Assembly: GCA_037102815.1 (NCBI GenBank)
Contig: BTPP01000002.1
Span: forward strand, 2,046,001 to 2,110,000
Source of the DNA: Neurospora intermedia
Lineage: Eukaryota > Ascomycota > Sordariomycetes > Sordariales > Sordariaceae
Direction of reading: 5' to 3'
Length of the DNA stretch: 64,000 nucleotides
The notes beneath the pieces were generated by a model. That model did not search any database. It saw nothing but the letters and a program-made list of their open reading frames with translations, and was not told the origin of the DNA. Positions 24,152-36,452 of the stretch are shown here, piece by piece (within the stretch, counting starts at the first letter, position 1; each line of letters opens with the position of its first letter). Position numbers and translations under genes: made by a program.

Positions 24152-25199
24152 TTACTTGAGCAGCGGGGTAGTCTCAGCAGCAGCGTCGCTGTCCTGCCGG
24201 TCCATAGTAGCCTGCAACTGCTCATGGTTATTCGCGTAGTGTTCGGGATGCGAGGTGGATCGGCCAGGCGTATGGTCCTTGGACTCCTTGCGCGCCTGGA
24301 TCTCGTAGTAAATGGCCATGGAGAGCAACAAGCCTTGCATCGTCGCGGTCAAGACAAAGATGCCCCATGAGCTCCATCCGGCCCATCCTAGCCGCGCAAA
24401 CAGGCTGCCTGCGAAGACAAATCCGCCCGGGGTCTGCATGCACATCATCGGAATGCTCAAGCTGCCGATGTGCTTCAGATGGTACGTGGTCCAGATCTGA
24501 GGGATGTACTGGACAGCGGCTAGCAGAGCGGCCATGACGCCGAGCACGTTTGCCCAAATTGCGAGCTTATCGTGGGCGATGGTGCTCAGAATACCCGTGA
24601 CGACAATAACTGCAAGGCCGTGCAGCAGAGTGAGGGATGCCACCAAGAGAGCGGTCTGCCACCTTGGCTGTTCTTCGACAAGCGCCGCCTCGCTATCCGG
24701 GTCGTCCACTGCGTTATATCGGAAGAACACCAAAAAGAGGACGAAACTGAAGGAGTAATGTTAGCCAAAGTCATTTCGCACCGTAAACCTCGCAAGAAGA
24801 GACACTAACATGAATGTGAAGCATATCCATTGAACTCCCAATTGCGCGATACCAAGTAGGCCAGCCACGCAATGGAAGGTCTCTATTTCTTTGCAGCAAG
24901 CGATGTCCTGACGAGACTTGGGCAGTAGGAGAATGTTTGCAAACGCAGATGTTGCCGATGTTGTCCCCAGCAAAACGAAGTAGGGCGATATCCCTTCCGA
25001 TGTGCCTCTTGATATGATACGAACATGCTGTGGCAGGTAGCTGATGAGCATTCCAATGACAATGACACTGTTGAAGTCAGTCTCTCATCCTTGTTGATCT
25101 GGCACCCTCGTAAATGAAGTCTTACATGGAAACTATCAGGTTGACGACGCTTATCTCGCGGAGGTCCTGACAGACGTCCCCCTGCAAAAAGGACTCCAT
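24152..25199 (-). CDS. PQ-loop repeat membrane protein (7-TM transporter-like)
   Basis: Three exons (25199-25126, 25067-24810, 24746-24152) give 308 residues, a usual length for the family. Two PQ-loop motifs are visible: ISYLPQHVRIISRGTSEGIS in the first half and VQYIPQIWTTYHLKHIGSLS in the second. Each lies in a bundle of hydrophobic helices, with seven expected in total. PQ-loop proteins include lysosomal/vacuolar cystine and cationic amino acid exporters and the SWEET sugar carriers; substrate and membrane cannot be assigned here. A loop with acidic residues (DDPDSEAALVEEQ) separates the halves, and the cytosolic tail is His/Asn/Asp-rich. Intron ends are GTAAGA and GTTAGT donors with CAG acceptors. 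Confidence 0.85.
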
Positions 25200-26140
25200 G
25201 GCGAAGACTCGGGTGGTCGCACAGTGAGTTCAGTTCGAAGTGAAACAAAGTAGGTATAATGAGATGGCTAAAGAACAAAAGCTAAGGCATGTACAATTCG
25301 GTCGCAAATCGTCGAAAGAGGTCCGGGCGAGATGTACGTCTAGAAGTCGGTATTAATAATGTCAAGGATCCCAAGACCGACCGGGACTGCGGGGATGGTG
25401 TTGTTGGGTTTCCAAGTCGTTGCAACCTCAGCTGCCCAGCGCACTCGCAACGCACGACTCTCCTCGTCTCTGAGTTCGAAGAGTCTTGGGCCTCGGAGGC
25501 AACAGAGCTGTAACGAAGTCAAATGGTATTAGAAGTCGGTGTAGTGATGGAGTGATGGAGAAGTGGAAGCGATGGACAACACGCTCGCGTCGTCATCCCC
25601 GTCAGGCGGAAGCAGCTCCCATGCATGCCAAGCCTGAGGTGGTCAAAGAGGTCCTCACTGTAGCAACTGGAATTGGGGAAGCTCCAGTTGCCTGCCGCCG
25701 CCTGCGCGCTAGTGCCGCAAAGTGGTGGGTCAACCGGCCGATTGACCATTCTGTTAGGACTTCTTCTCCTCTCAAGTACATTGACTCCAATAATATGCGT
25801 AATAATACTTCACACAGTCAAAGTCACTACCGTCAGCCCTACCTGCAGGTTGTTTGCCAAATCGGAACTGAAGCTTCTTGGAGTTGAGCTTCAATCCTCT
25901 TACAACTTTCACGTCGTCACTCATCCAATGCCATAACTTTCAGTTACCTGCCAGTTTGTTATTCTCATCAGTAAAACTGTTGATGATAGATAGGGGTAAA
26001 CATAATCATCAGAGACTGTGGTAGAGATTGCTACCAGATCAACTCTTTGTATCTCCTCAAAAAAGAACTGGTCGGAACACCACAGCCCCGTAGGCTCAGG
26101 CTTCAACATTACCACTTACACCAGATCACAATACAAAAGA
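25200..26140. other. Divergent promoter region
   Basis: About 940 bp between the PQ-loop (-) and WD-repeat (+) starts. It must contain both promoters. No RNA gene or repeat was recognised. Confidence 0.5.
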
Positions 26141-27789
26141 ATGGAGAGGCCATCTCTCGACCTTGTGGCCATCTCCACGAACCCAGATGGTCTATCTCCA
26201 TCAACACCTAGACATACCACAAAAACTTCTCAGTCTTCTCGTCAAACAGACTCATTCTTCAAAAGTGTCCAATGGCAAGTCCTCACTCCTGCAAATCTTC
26301 CAGGCAGAATCCCCATACACAACACAACTCGCTAACAAACACCAGGTCTGCGGACGGCACAACTCTCTTCACCTCCTCCTCCTCCAACCGAATCAACACC
26401 TTTGTCCTTCCCTCCACCCTCCTCGCGCCCCACGGTGACTCTCCCCTCACCCTCACCCCCCAAGGCACCCTCTACCTCCCCGAACCCACCGCGGCCATCG
26501 CGCCCTGTCCATACTTCGCCCTTGAACAGCCCTCAACACAATGCATCCTGACAGCCAGCACCGACCATCCAATCCATCTACACCACGCTTTTCCTCAACC
26601 ACCACCATCATCACCATCCCAATCCTCGTCCCTCGACAATGATGACGACGACGATGACTCCACCTTTGGTTTCCCACAGCACAAGCAACAACAACGACAA
26701 CCAAAACCCCTCGCTACCTTCCGCCTCATCCACGCCGAAACAGAGCGCTACCTCCCCATCACCTCCCTCCTCTGGTCTTTTCCAGGTACCCACTTCCTCG
26801 CCGGCTCCACCAACTGTCTCTCGCTCTTCGACGTCTCCCGACCCGACCTAGGACTCTCCGACACCCCGCTCTTGACCATCAAAACCACAGGCGGCCCGTC
26901 TGCTCAACAGCACAAATCCGGAAACGGAGGAGCCCGGGTGGTGGGCATGAAGGGCACCATCTCCGCGCTGGCGATGCAACCCTTGGCTAGTCACGGTGAT
27001 TATTATGGTGGTGCCGGGCCTGCCAACGTGGTAAGCGCGGGCACGTGGACGAGAAACTTGGGATTATATGATTTACATCGGGCGGGCGCTTGCGTCGCTA
27101 CTTGGAATGTTGCGCAGGCTGCTTCTCTGGCAAAGATAGGGGGTAGGGGGGTGTTGCAGACGGTTTGGAGTCCGTGTGGACGGTATCTGGTGGTGAACGA
27201 GCGGGAGTCGAGTGGGCTTTTGGTCTATGATTTGAGGGGGACGCATCGGTTGTTGGCGTGTTTGCGGGGGAGGGATGGAGAGACGAATCAGAGGTTGAGT
27301 TGTGATGTTTTCCCGGGGACGAATGAGGAAGTGGGTGGGTTTGAGGTCTGGGCGGGGACGAGGGACGGCAAGGTGGTGGTTTGGGAAGGGGTCGGAATGA
27401 GGGAGGGGAGTGTTGAGCCGAGTTATGATTTCGAGGTGGGTGCGAGGGGGTCGGCGGTAGGCGGGACGGCGATGCATATGAGCGGGTCGGTGTTGGCTAC
27501 TTGTTCGGGGTCATGGAAGTTTCCGGATGATGATAGCGAGAGTTCTAGTTCGGAGTCCGAGTCCGAGTCGGAGTCAGATTCTGGTTCTGATGACATTGAG
27601 TCTGGGAGCTCCAGCAATGAGAGTGACTCAGAGGAGGACGGGATGGGGACATCGCAGCAACAACGAGGCAGAGCCAGGCCACCTCCGGCGGTTGTTGAAG
27701 AGACCAGTCTAAAGGTATGGAGTATTACTGCAAGTAACATGGTCCAAAGAAGTCATCAGGAGGAGGTCAACGAGCCATACGAGACTTGA
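26141..27789 (+). CDS. WRAP53/TCAB1-like WD-repeat protein (Swt21 family)
   Basis: Two exons (26141-26274 and 26346-27789) give 525 residues. The junction gives FFKSVQWSADGTTLFTSSSS, the first propeller strand typical of WRAP53 (FLKGCKWSPDG). Later blocks match the family: PIHLHHAF, LPITSLLWSFPGTHFLAGS, VSAGTWTRNLGLYDLHRAG, LQTVWSPCGRYLVV, then TSLKVWSI near the end. Human WRAP53 delivers telomerase and scaRNAs to Cajal bodies; the fungal Swt21 homologue is linked to splicing. The intron has a GC donor (GCAAGT) with a CTAAC branch and CAG acceptor. A Ser/Glu/Asp-rich acidic loop lies near residues 435-480. The alternative ATG at 26272 would lose the first strand. Confidence 0.82.
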
Positions 27790-28009
27790 ACTTACAGAGC
27801 TGGAGATATCCGAATTCATGGTATGTCACCACTTTGTTCACGCGAGCCTTCATGTCACGATGAAGCTGACTTCATTTTCCTGTCTGTTTTATGGCAGGTT
27901 GTGCTTGGTGGCCATAACTTCGAAAGACAGTCTATTTTGCAGTGCTGCATAGCGAACAGTCAGCACTATGTGAGTTTCCTTCGTCTTTCACCTCAACCAT
28001 GTTCCCTCA

Positions 28010-31000
28010 TCACTCCCATGGTGAAGAATTGTGGCCAAGCCCATCAGAAAACTGCTCCATGGGATCATCTGGACCTAAGCCGCCAGAGAATTCGATATCA
28101 TCACTGGAAATATCAACAACCTCCTTATCCTGACTCACCCCGCTGTTGTCCACCACTATCACATTTCCGTCTCCCCAGGGCTCATCAACCACAGCGCTCA
28201 CTGCATCCAGAAGCCTCCTTCCACCAAATATTTCCGCAAACTTCTCTGCCCTCTCGTCTTTCGACATCATCAGAAAGGCCGGCAAGCCGTACAGCTTACC
28301 TTCTTTTCCACCGATCGCAACCTCGTCATCAGGAACCCTGAGCATCCCAAGGACCACCTGCGCAGCAAAAACATTCATTCCCGCTCTCCGCAGGAAAAGC
28401 TCCCAACCTGTTTCCACAGGCAGCAGTATGCTCTGCCACTCTTGAGCTTCAGTTGCATAATGGCATATTGTGGCTGCCACCCACTTGGCCAGCGTCTCGG
28501 TGCCTCCGCCAACATAATAGACGTACACCTCAGTCTGCGCCTGTAGCGCACTTGCGAAACACTGGAACTCGGCGAGTGCTTTCGCATCAGATTGGGAGAG
28601 CGGATTCATGGTCTCACTGTGTTTGTTTCCCTCTGAGATGAGAACGATCAGCCGTTCATGACGTACTGCTACGTTCTCGACTACATTGCGGAAGGTTGGC
28701 TGTTGTTGTAGTTGCTGTTGCTGGCCTGGGGCTGCGGGGAGGGGTTTCTGTCTTAGTTTTACCATGGTCGTAACCATAATCCCTGTGGCTGGGGACAAGA
28801 CGAAGTCGGCCTCATCGCAATTTGGCTGCTTGCTACCCGGGGGCGCGTTTTCTGCCCTGAGTCGCTCGTGGTCGCGTACGATGAGGTTAATTCCTGGCAC
28901 CAATTTCTCCAGATGGCTCGTGACAATATTAGATACTGCAGCAGACACGATTATCCGAGGCGGAGTTTTGGGAGGGACGATGTCCGGAGAAACAGCAAGA
29001 ATGATTGCGGGCGCAGGTTGAGCCTTGGGTTCCGTGGGCTTCGTGTTGGAGACAGCTGCGGATTCTGGCTGGGGCAGCGCCGGTCGGTTGAAGAAGCGGC
29101 TATGGCTGAGCTTGGCCTTTTTTGGCATGTTCATTTCGACGAAATTTTCCACAAGCGAGCCGAAGTCCATATACTCGTTTTCAAAACCCTTCAGTACGTG
29201 TGTCGAGTTTGGCACGTCATGGTTGGTTATGTCGAGGACCCGGATCAGAGGTCCGGTAACTGGTGACGACTGCCGTTGGATGGGCCCAAGTTGCCTCTTC
29301 TTTCCACGCAAAAGGCTCGTCAGGTCTCGAGATTGCAACATGGCAAGAGGGGGCGACGACAGGCCCTGCCTAGTCTGTACATCCATGGATTGTTGAGCCT
29401 GGCAGGCATGGGCCGACCTACTGCAAGGACGGACTGTCTTGATGCTCGTGCTTGAGAGGACCAATTCTTTTGATGGGGGGACACTGGGTTCCCTTGATCT
29501 CTCTTCAAGGAGTTCATCTTGATCATCTTCATCCCTACGCAGGAACAACAGCTTGGGTTGTGTGTTGACGAAATTGGCACTTGTTTGTATCTCGCCTTCC
29601 CACGGTTCCTCTAGGAAGAAAGCAAGAACACTTGGAACAACCTCAACCGCCTCTGTTATCAATTGCTTCTCGGCCATGTGGGCTAAAGGCACCCATATCA
29701 TTTGCTGCTCTTTAATGTTGTCTTTTCGCCATTTGATGCCCTTCCAGTCAACGTCGGTTGTTTTCCGTATCCATTCAAACATGACCTGGGCAGTCCAAAA
29801 GTGTTCGTCCCATTCACGGACAGGAATGGAGAAATCCATCACTGGAGCTGTGACTCGTGCCGTTGCGTCAAGTGGCTGAAGTTGCTCCTGCTCAACAGAG
29901 CGCATCACTCTTGTTGCGGTCTCCTCAAAGAAGTCGTTCAGTCGGCCATCCAACTCACCTCCTTTGCTTGAAACTGTGTCGCTGGCCATGAGGTCCTTGG
30001 CCTCTTTCAGGTCCTCTGGTAGCAGGACGCGGGGAGGAGCCTTGTCTGCAATCACAACAAGGCCATCATTCGGCAGCAGAGGTACTTCTATCTTGAAATC
30101 CCGAGCAATCGGTTCCGGGGAAGACGAAGATGATCTGGACACCGAAAACTCCCCGGCTCTTATCATTCCCGATACGTCGATATCATCGTATCTGTCCGGT
30201 GATTTGGGCTTCTGGGAAGCAATGCCGCTCCAGAAGTTGCTGTCTTTGGACAGAATTTTTCCTTCTACTGCCTCTAACTCTGCGCTCAAAGAAGAGTCTG
30301 GGTCGGACAGAATCGGTATCGCACAAGTTTTGTCGTCGGGAATGTAATACTCTGGTTCGGGGCGTGTTCGAGGACTCAGCGGAGGGGTTACATGCTCTAC
30401 CCTGTTCAGCTAGTTCTTGTCAGTTTATGTTCTTCCGCGTAACCGAAGAAAGGTCACTGGTGTGTTACATACTCCGCTGTACGTTGAGACGCTTTCCATG
30501 AGGTCACGATATTCATCGTCACCCCAGTCTGCCTTGAGACTCTGAACCAAGAACATCAGCGTGTCCTTGGTGACTTCGATCGTCTCCTGGGTAAGACTCT
30601 CCATAAGTGTCTCGTCGCCTTTCCGCGCGCTTTCAGGGAACTCGGGACCTTCCCCTTGTTCAATATCGACCGGATGCAATGGAAGATGATGATCTGGTAG
30701 AGGGACCTTGTGAAAGGCCTTTATCCGTCTCTCCAGCCTTCTGCAGTCTGCCTGGTGATCACTCCGCAGCACCGGCTGTTCGATCTTGAGCTTCAACTCG
30801 GCGGTCTCAGTGAAGCACAGTTCTGCCATATGCTCCGCTACCTCTCGGTCTGTACAAGGCTTACAGACTTGTTCAAGGAGTGCAAGGGACTCTGCTGACA
30901 CAGACCATTGCTCTGCTTTTCCGAGGATGGGCCGAAAAGCGAGCTCTTCAAGGGGCTTTTCCGATTCGATTAGTTCTCCGAACTCGGTCTGAATGAGAGT

Positions 31001-31207
31001 TGCCGCGATACAGGCATCCCTCTCGAGTACACCCTTCCATGGATCCAGCTCCAAGCTGTTGACGGTGAGGCCATGGCATCGCGCATACTCGTCTGCATTT
31101 GGATCATCCGAGATGGATGATTGATCACAGTCGCTTGTTGCTGTGCACGCATTGCTGGGCAGAGAACTTTCCAAGGAGATCAAATCGGTGCTCGCTTCAA
31201 GGTCCAT
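28010..31207 (-). CDS. XPF-fold pseudonuclease with HhH domain, probable meiotic Zip2/SHOC1
   Basis: Two exons (31207-30473, 30409-28010) give 1044 residues; the 63-nt intron has a GTATGT donor and an in-phase TAG acceptor. The N-terminal two thirds are acidic and mostly unrecognised. The C-terminal third follows the XPF nuclease order: NLIVRDHERLR (about 752), ADFVLSPATGIMV, RNVVENVAVRHE, RLIVLISEGN (about 831), EVYVYYVGGGTETLAKWVA. A helix-hairpin-helix segment follows (FLRRAGMNVFAAQVVLGML, then FGGRRLLDAV, about 917-980). The catalytic ERK is absent, as are helicase motifs. An XPF-like dead nuclease of this size with HhH is the plan of Zip2/SHOC1, which with Spo16 and Zip4 promotes meiotic crossovers. 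An Eme1/Mms4-type subunit is the alternative. Family assignment is inference from fold pattern. Confidence 0.7.
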
Positions 31208-32406
31208 CTTCTGGTCTTGCGATGGTCAACGGTCTCGTACCCCCGGGTATCAATGCTTCTAAAGATGGTGGATGGGTGATGACGGCGGGGATAAAGATGT
31301 CAGAAAAACATGACAGATTATGGCATAGAGGCATGCTGGGGTGGGAACTTGGCCACACCACACATCAATGTGCTGTTCACCTCTCGACATTTTGAAACTC
31401 TATCTTCGCACCTCATTTCGCCGTCTGCATTTTGCTGGTCAGTAGGAAGTAGCGATGCCTCACGCCTTCCTCACTTCCACAATACATTCTCCGCGCCTTC
31501 CAATTGGCAGAGGAAATAGCAGAGCGGGAGCCCAGCATTTCTCACGCTCAGTTCCCACCTTTTTGACTTGAGTTGTGTGCTCGAATTTTCTGACTCTCGA
31601 GCCAGCAAAGTCAACCTCCCGAGTCACTTCCCTTCAGTTAGTTGCTGGTGCAAAACCAATTATTGACACCCGGACAGACTTGGGATTTATTATCACCCAT
31701 CAACAACCCGATAAAGCGAATCTAGGTACGGCTTGCATGTGATCTCACCAGGCGGTGAGATGTCCTCACGCAAACTTTCTCGAAATGTTTTACCTTGGCT
31801 TGGCTTCGACCTTGACATCCGCGGCGTTATCACTCTGGACGGCCCGTTGCCGCCAAAGGATCGCCCTCCCGTCTACTATGCAACACCCCCAACCTAAACC
31901 CTTTTAGGACAAATAGTGCAGTTCCCATATGCTCTCCCAGATCGTCACAACATAGTGAAGACACCTCGACCTGCATATGGACCACGCACTTCCATTCCGA
32001 GACATGGACATCCAGTCAGCCAGGTTCAATGCTACCTTAGCATGTGAATCTCTTATCTGTTAGTGTTACCATGACTTTGGCTGCCATTCGTTATCTAACA
32101 GCTTTCATTCCCGTTGCTTTTCTGGATTTGGTAACACATCCCCCTGGATTCTTTTTCCCAGCTTGTCGCCCTCAAGAGGTCACCGTACAGAATCTACGAA
32201 AATGGCAATGAGGTGGGAGCTGGGCAAATGGATCAACAAATCCACGTGTCGATAGGAAGGGTCAATGAGAGAGGAGAAAGCATAATTTAGCTGCTCTCTT
32301 GTCCACGCTCTGTTCCTATAACTCGTTTGTCTACTTTTTCTCTGTCTCTATCATTGATTTCCAAAACTTTGACCGATTCGCAAGACACCTCTTCACATTA
32401 CCCGAG
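31208..32406. other. Divergent promoter region, Zip2-like and ammonium transporter
   Basis: About 1.2 kb. It contains the GATA-type sites listed separately, closer to the transporter. No other gene seen. Confidence 0.5.
32053..32096. promoter_or_regulatory. Pair of GATA-factor sites upstream of the ammonium transporter
   Basis: TTATCT occurs at 32053-32058 and 32091-32096, that is AGATAA on the minus strand, 38 bp apart and about 310-350 bp before the ATG. NIT2/AreA GATA factors activate nitrogen genes through such paired sites. Function here is inferred from the neighbour. Confidence 0.45.
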
Positions 32407-34087
32407 ATGACGGTGTCGCCCGTTCTCGCAGCCTGGGAGGCTTGCGACAAGACAGACACTCTCTTCGTCCTCATCTGCACCGTCATCTGCTGGACCATTG
32501 TACCAACTGTAAGAGGCTCCCCTTTCTCAACACGTTCCTGCACATTCAACCTTTATACTGACTATTTCTGGTTGACGAGCAGGTCGGCATAGCCTACTCA
32601 GGATACACCTGGAAGCGTAACGCCCTCCACGCCGCCATGCCCGCCATCCTCACCATCGCAACTTGCTCGATCCAGTGGTTCATTATTGGATACACACTAG
32701 CCTACGGCGAGGGCGGCTGGTTCTTTGGTTCTCTCAAGCACTTCTTCCATAAGAAAGTGCTTTCTGAGCCTGTAGGAACTATTCCGGCCATTTTATTCAG
32801 CGAGTTTCAGTTGGTTTTTGAGGCAACGGTTTGTGCAATTGCTGTGGGCGGATTCTGTGAGAGGGGGAGGCTGTTGCCGGTTATTCCGTTCATCTTTGTG
32901 AGTAACCATAGACATGGGAACTTGGGCAATTTTTTGAAGGGTGAAGAGAGAATGATATGCTAATGGCTAGAGACGGAACAGCTGTGGGCGACATTTGTCT
33001 ACTGCCCGTTAGCACATATGGTCTGGGGCGGAGGCTTGCTTGGAGAGACTTTAGGCGTGCTGGACTTTGCAGGAGGTAAGCCGACAATCTCAAACAGCAT
33101 CATATAGCGACAGGACAACCGCTGACCAAGATCCCCCATCGTCCAGGAACTCCCGTCCACGTCTGCTCCGGCGCCACCGCTACCGCCATCAGCATCTACC
33201 TCTCCTACCCGCTCTTCCGCTCGCGCAAGTCCGACGTGCGTACGCCCACCCACATCCGCATCCACCGACCGGGCAACTCTTTCTTCCAGCTTCTGTCCTT
33301 GATCATCATCTGGGGCTCTTGGCTCGCCTTCGATGCGGGAACCACCCTGGCCCTCAACTTCCAGTCCGTCATGGCCCTCTGCGTCACCAACCTGTGCGCC
33401 GCCTCGGGCGCGCTGACCTGGAACCTCATCACCTTCTACGAGACGGGCAAGTGGTCCGTCGACTCGACCTTCATGGGCGCCATTTCCGGTCTTGTCATGA
33501 TCACCCCCTCGGCTGGGTTCATCGACATGCCGACCGCCTGTTTCTTTGGTATTTTCGGGGCTGTGCTCTGTCGTCAGGCGTTGAGGATCAAGTTTACCAA
33601 GTTTGCGCATCACTGGAGGTGGGTTGACAATGGTGATACGTTTGCGACGCACTGCATTGGTGGTGTGGCTGCAACCATTATGACGGGACTGTTTGCGCAG
33701 AAGGAGGTCGCTGCGTATGGTGGTGTGGAGGTTGCGGGTGGTGTCATCTTCGATGGCAATATTCGTCAACTTTGGGTGCAGGTGGTTGAGGCTGTTGTTG
33801 GTTTCACATGGGCGTTTTGCGGGTCGTATATCATTATCGCTTTGATTGATTGCGTTCCTGGGCTTGAGGTTTTGGCTATTGACAAGTAAGTCCCTGCCCC
33901 CTATTTTTCTATATCTTTTTCACCCTTTATCTTCCTGTGCTCTGTAAATGTTGACTGATTTTGTAATTACAGACACATTAGCCAAGGCCTTGATATGAAC
34001 GAGGTTGAAGAGTTTTTGGGTAACTTGGAGTATCCTGATGAAGTTGACTATGCACCAACTGCAAGGGGAACTATTTCTCTGGAATAA
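32407..34087 (+). CDS. Ammonium transporter (Amt/Mep family), divergent member
   Basis: Five exons (32407-32508, 32583-32897, 32982-33075, 33147-33885, 33973-34087) give 454 residues with eleven hydrophobic helices expected. Landmarks of Amt/[46 protein letters not shown], and the pore twin histidines at about His175 (TPVHVCSG) and His339 ([14 protein letters not shown]). The family moves NH4+/NH3 across the plasma membrane and senses nitrogen. The usual FNAGS signature reads F232-D-A-G-T here, and the short tail has [16 protein letters not shown] in place of the common GLR motif. This marks a divergent clade within fungal MEPs. Two GATA-type sites lie upstream. It converges on the Zn2Cys6 gene; their stops are 188 bp apart. 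Confidence 0.93.
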
Positions 34088-34275
34088 ATGCCTGGGTAGC
34101 TAGTGAAGAAAGTACATCCAAAAGGCGTAAGTGTTATGTATACAGAACTATGTGAGCAGTCCAGAATTACACTAAGTTTGAAACAAACTAAAGGAGCACA
34201 TAGGATCCTCAAAACCCAAAAAGTTCACAACCCAGTCATTGGCTACGTTGCACAATGAACATTCATAACATCCCA

Positions 34276-36452
34276 TCATCCAAATAAACTATGCAATCCC
34301 GTCCGACTCATCACATCGAGCCAATGCGTTCGCCTCGGCGTATCAATCTCCTTATCATACGCGCTCCACACGGCATGCAGCAACTGCTTAGCCACCCCTA
34401 TCGGCTTAGGCGGCAACGACAGCTCGAGCTGACCAAGACGGTCAATAAGAAACGACCGAGCCCGCAATATCTTGACTGCCTGCGCATCCTCCTCATTTTC
34501 CCCTGATGGCGATGACGAAGACGGCGACCCCAATCCTGATCCAATGCCACCAATACTCCCAGGCAACCCCGAAATTCCCAACCCCAAATCTGTTGGTGAT
34601 GAAGACTCCAAACTCAACAGATAACTATACTCCCCTTGCCCCATTGCCGTCTTGCTATCGAATCGCAAACCGCTGCCCGCGCAGAGACAGAGCAAAGGTT
34701 GGATACATCGCAGACTGCTTGCGGGTATCCGATCGAGAATGTCAGTAATGTGTAGAGCTAGGGGCGATACCCATTTTGTCCAGATGATTGCCGGGTCGGT
34801 GGCGTCCGCCCCTGCCCCCGCTGCGTCGAGGTCAGGTATCCGCTTGGCGGCGAGGTCGGGGAAGGACTCGTAGAGTTGCAGGAGGGAGCAGAGGCGGTAC
34901 GTCTCGGTGGCGAGGCGGAGGTCCGTGGCCATCTTTGGGGTGTTTTCGTTAGGCATGGAGGCGGCGGTTGGCTGTTTGTGCGTGGTGTTCCAATGGTGGT
35001 TGAAGCTAGGGTCGTCGTCGTCGTTGTCCTCGGTTGGTACGTCAATAGCCAACAGCGCTTCCTCGATACGCGTGGCTTCCTTGATATCTCTCATGGCGCT
35101 TTGCAGGGCCCGTATTGTCGTCCCATCGTTATGTCGCCATCGACTGCGTGATCGCCTACAGAGCGCAATGGCTTTGCCGAACAATCGAAAAACGTCCGCC
35201 GAAACGCCGGTCCAGGGATGAGGCGTGGAATGGACCAGAGTGCCTTGAATGGCAGGGGTGGGTGGATCCGGCCAGCTGAGCATATTCTTCAAGTCAGCCT
35301 CGTCATCACTTACCACGCTGCGAAGCATTTCTTCATAAATGAGACAGCCGTTGAAGAAATCCAGCAGTTCCTGGTCCTCCGGACTCAGAGTCCAGCTGTT
35401 CAGTACTTGCAGCACGGCTCTCGCTTGGCGGAGGTACTGTTGCCCCAGCTGACGGGCTTCCATCCAGCACATGGATGAGCTCATGCAGAAGAGAGAGAGG
35501 AGGAGGCCACGCGGGAAGGTGGTGCAGCGCCCGTTGAAGAAGCTGACGAGCTCGGCTTTGATGGCCTCGGTTGCTAGACGTGGCGCCATGCGGGCTGTCT
35601 CGCGCATCACGGCGGGAAGCTTTTCTACCAGGGAAGCAGCAGAGATCGATTGCAAGCTATAGAACACAGGCGCGGATGTGTTCCACAGGACGGAGGTTAA
35701 GCGTCGGTAGGGGTTGGAGGCGGAGTCGTAGGCGGACCAGGAGGTACAGACGGACTTGAACCAGTGTTCGATGAGAAAGGAGCGGATGTCCACGACGGGC
35801 TGGGTTAGAGTCAAGGCTTGGCCGGGTGGAGGAGCGAAGGCACGTTTGTCGTTTTGGAAGGGTGTTGTAGTCATCGAACCGTAGGAGCCATCTTGTTCTT
35901 CCGTTGAAGTCCCAGGGACAGGCGAGGGTAGAGGTGAAGAGGAAACAGACGGTGTCAAGAATGATAGTGAGGGCGGTGGTGTCTCCGCATGGTGGTATGC
36001 AGGCGGCGTCTGAGGAACAGGTGCTTTGGCAGTAGGCCTGGCATTACGGGCACCACTTGACGGTTGATTTTCTTTGGATGGGACAATGGACGCGGATGCG
36101 GCAGTGACAAGCTGTTCAAAGTTTTCTGGCTGGGTTGGCTGTGCTGGAAGAGCAACTTCGTGCTTGGTCGACCACTGCAGACGCTGCTGATAGCCTGGAC
36201 ATACGATTTGCTTAAGGGCACAATTTTTGCATCCTGGTTTTGTCTCGTCGCATCGTAGCTATACCCACGGGAGTCAGTACACTCGGCTCTGCGTCGATCA
36301 TCGCCGTCATCCACAACTTCAGATCGATACGGCATGATTGGGAACGGCCGAAGAGAATTAGCAGAAAGATCACCTACACGTCTTTGCTTGCAGTTACGGC
36401 AGCCACTGCGGCTCTTCTGTCTATTCTTCATCGGGGCACGAGTTTGCGCCAT
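34276..36452 (-). CDS. Zn2Cys6 binuclear-cluster transcription factor
   Basis: Two exons (36452-36378 and 36258-34276) give 685 residues. The cluster is split by the 119-nt intron, joining CRNCKQRR to LRCDETKPGC. Ligands are Cys18, Cys21, Cys28, Cys35, Cys38 and Cys45 with spacing CX2CX6CX6CX2CX6C, normal for Gal4-type DNA binding. A Ser/Pro-rich linker follows, then a helical regulatory region (IEHWFKSVCTSWSAYDSASNPYRR) of the fungal-specific transcription factor type 2 kind. Target genes cannot be told from sequence. It lies tail to tail with the ammonium transporter, so co-regulation by shared promoter is excluded. Confidence 0.93.

Noticed and set aside
26272-26345. ATG at 26272 as start of the WD-repeat gene without an intron
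   Set aside because: It would read through the intron and lose the conserved first strand; the GC-AG splice explains the data better.
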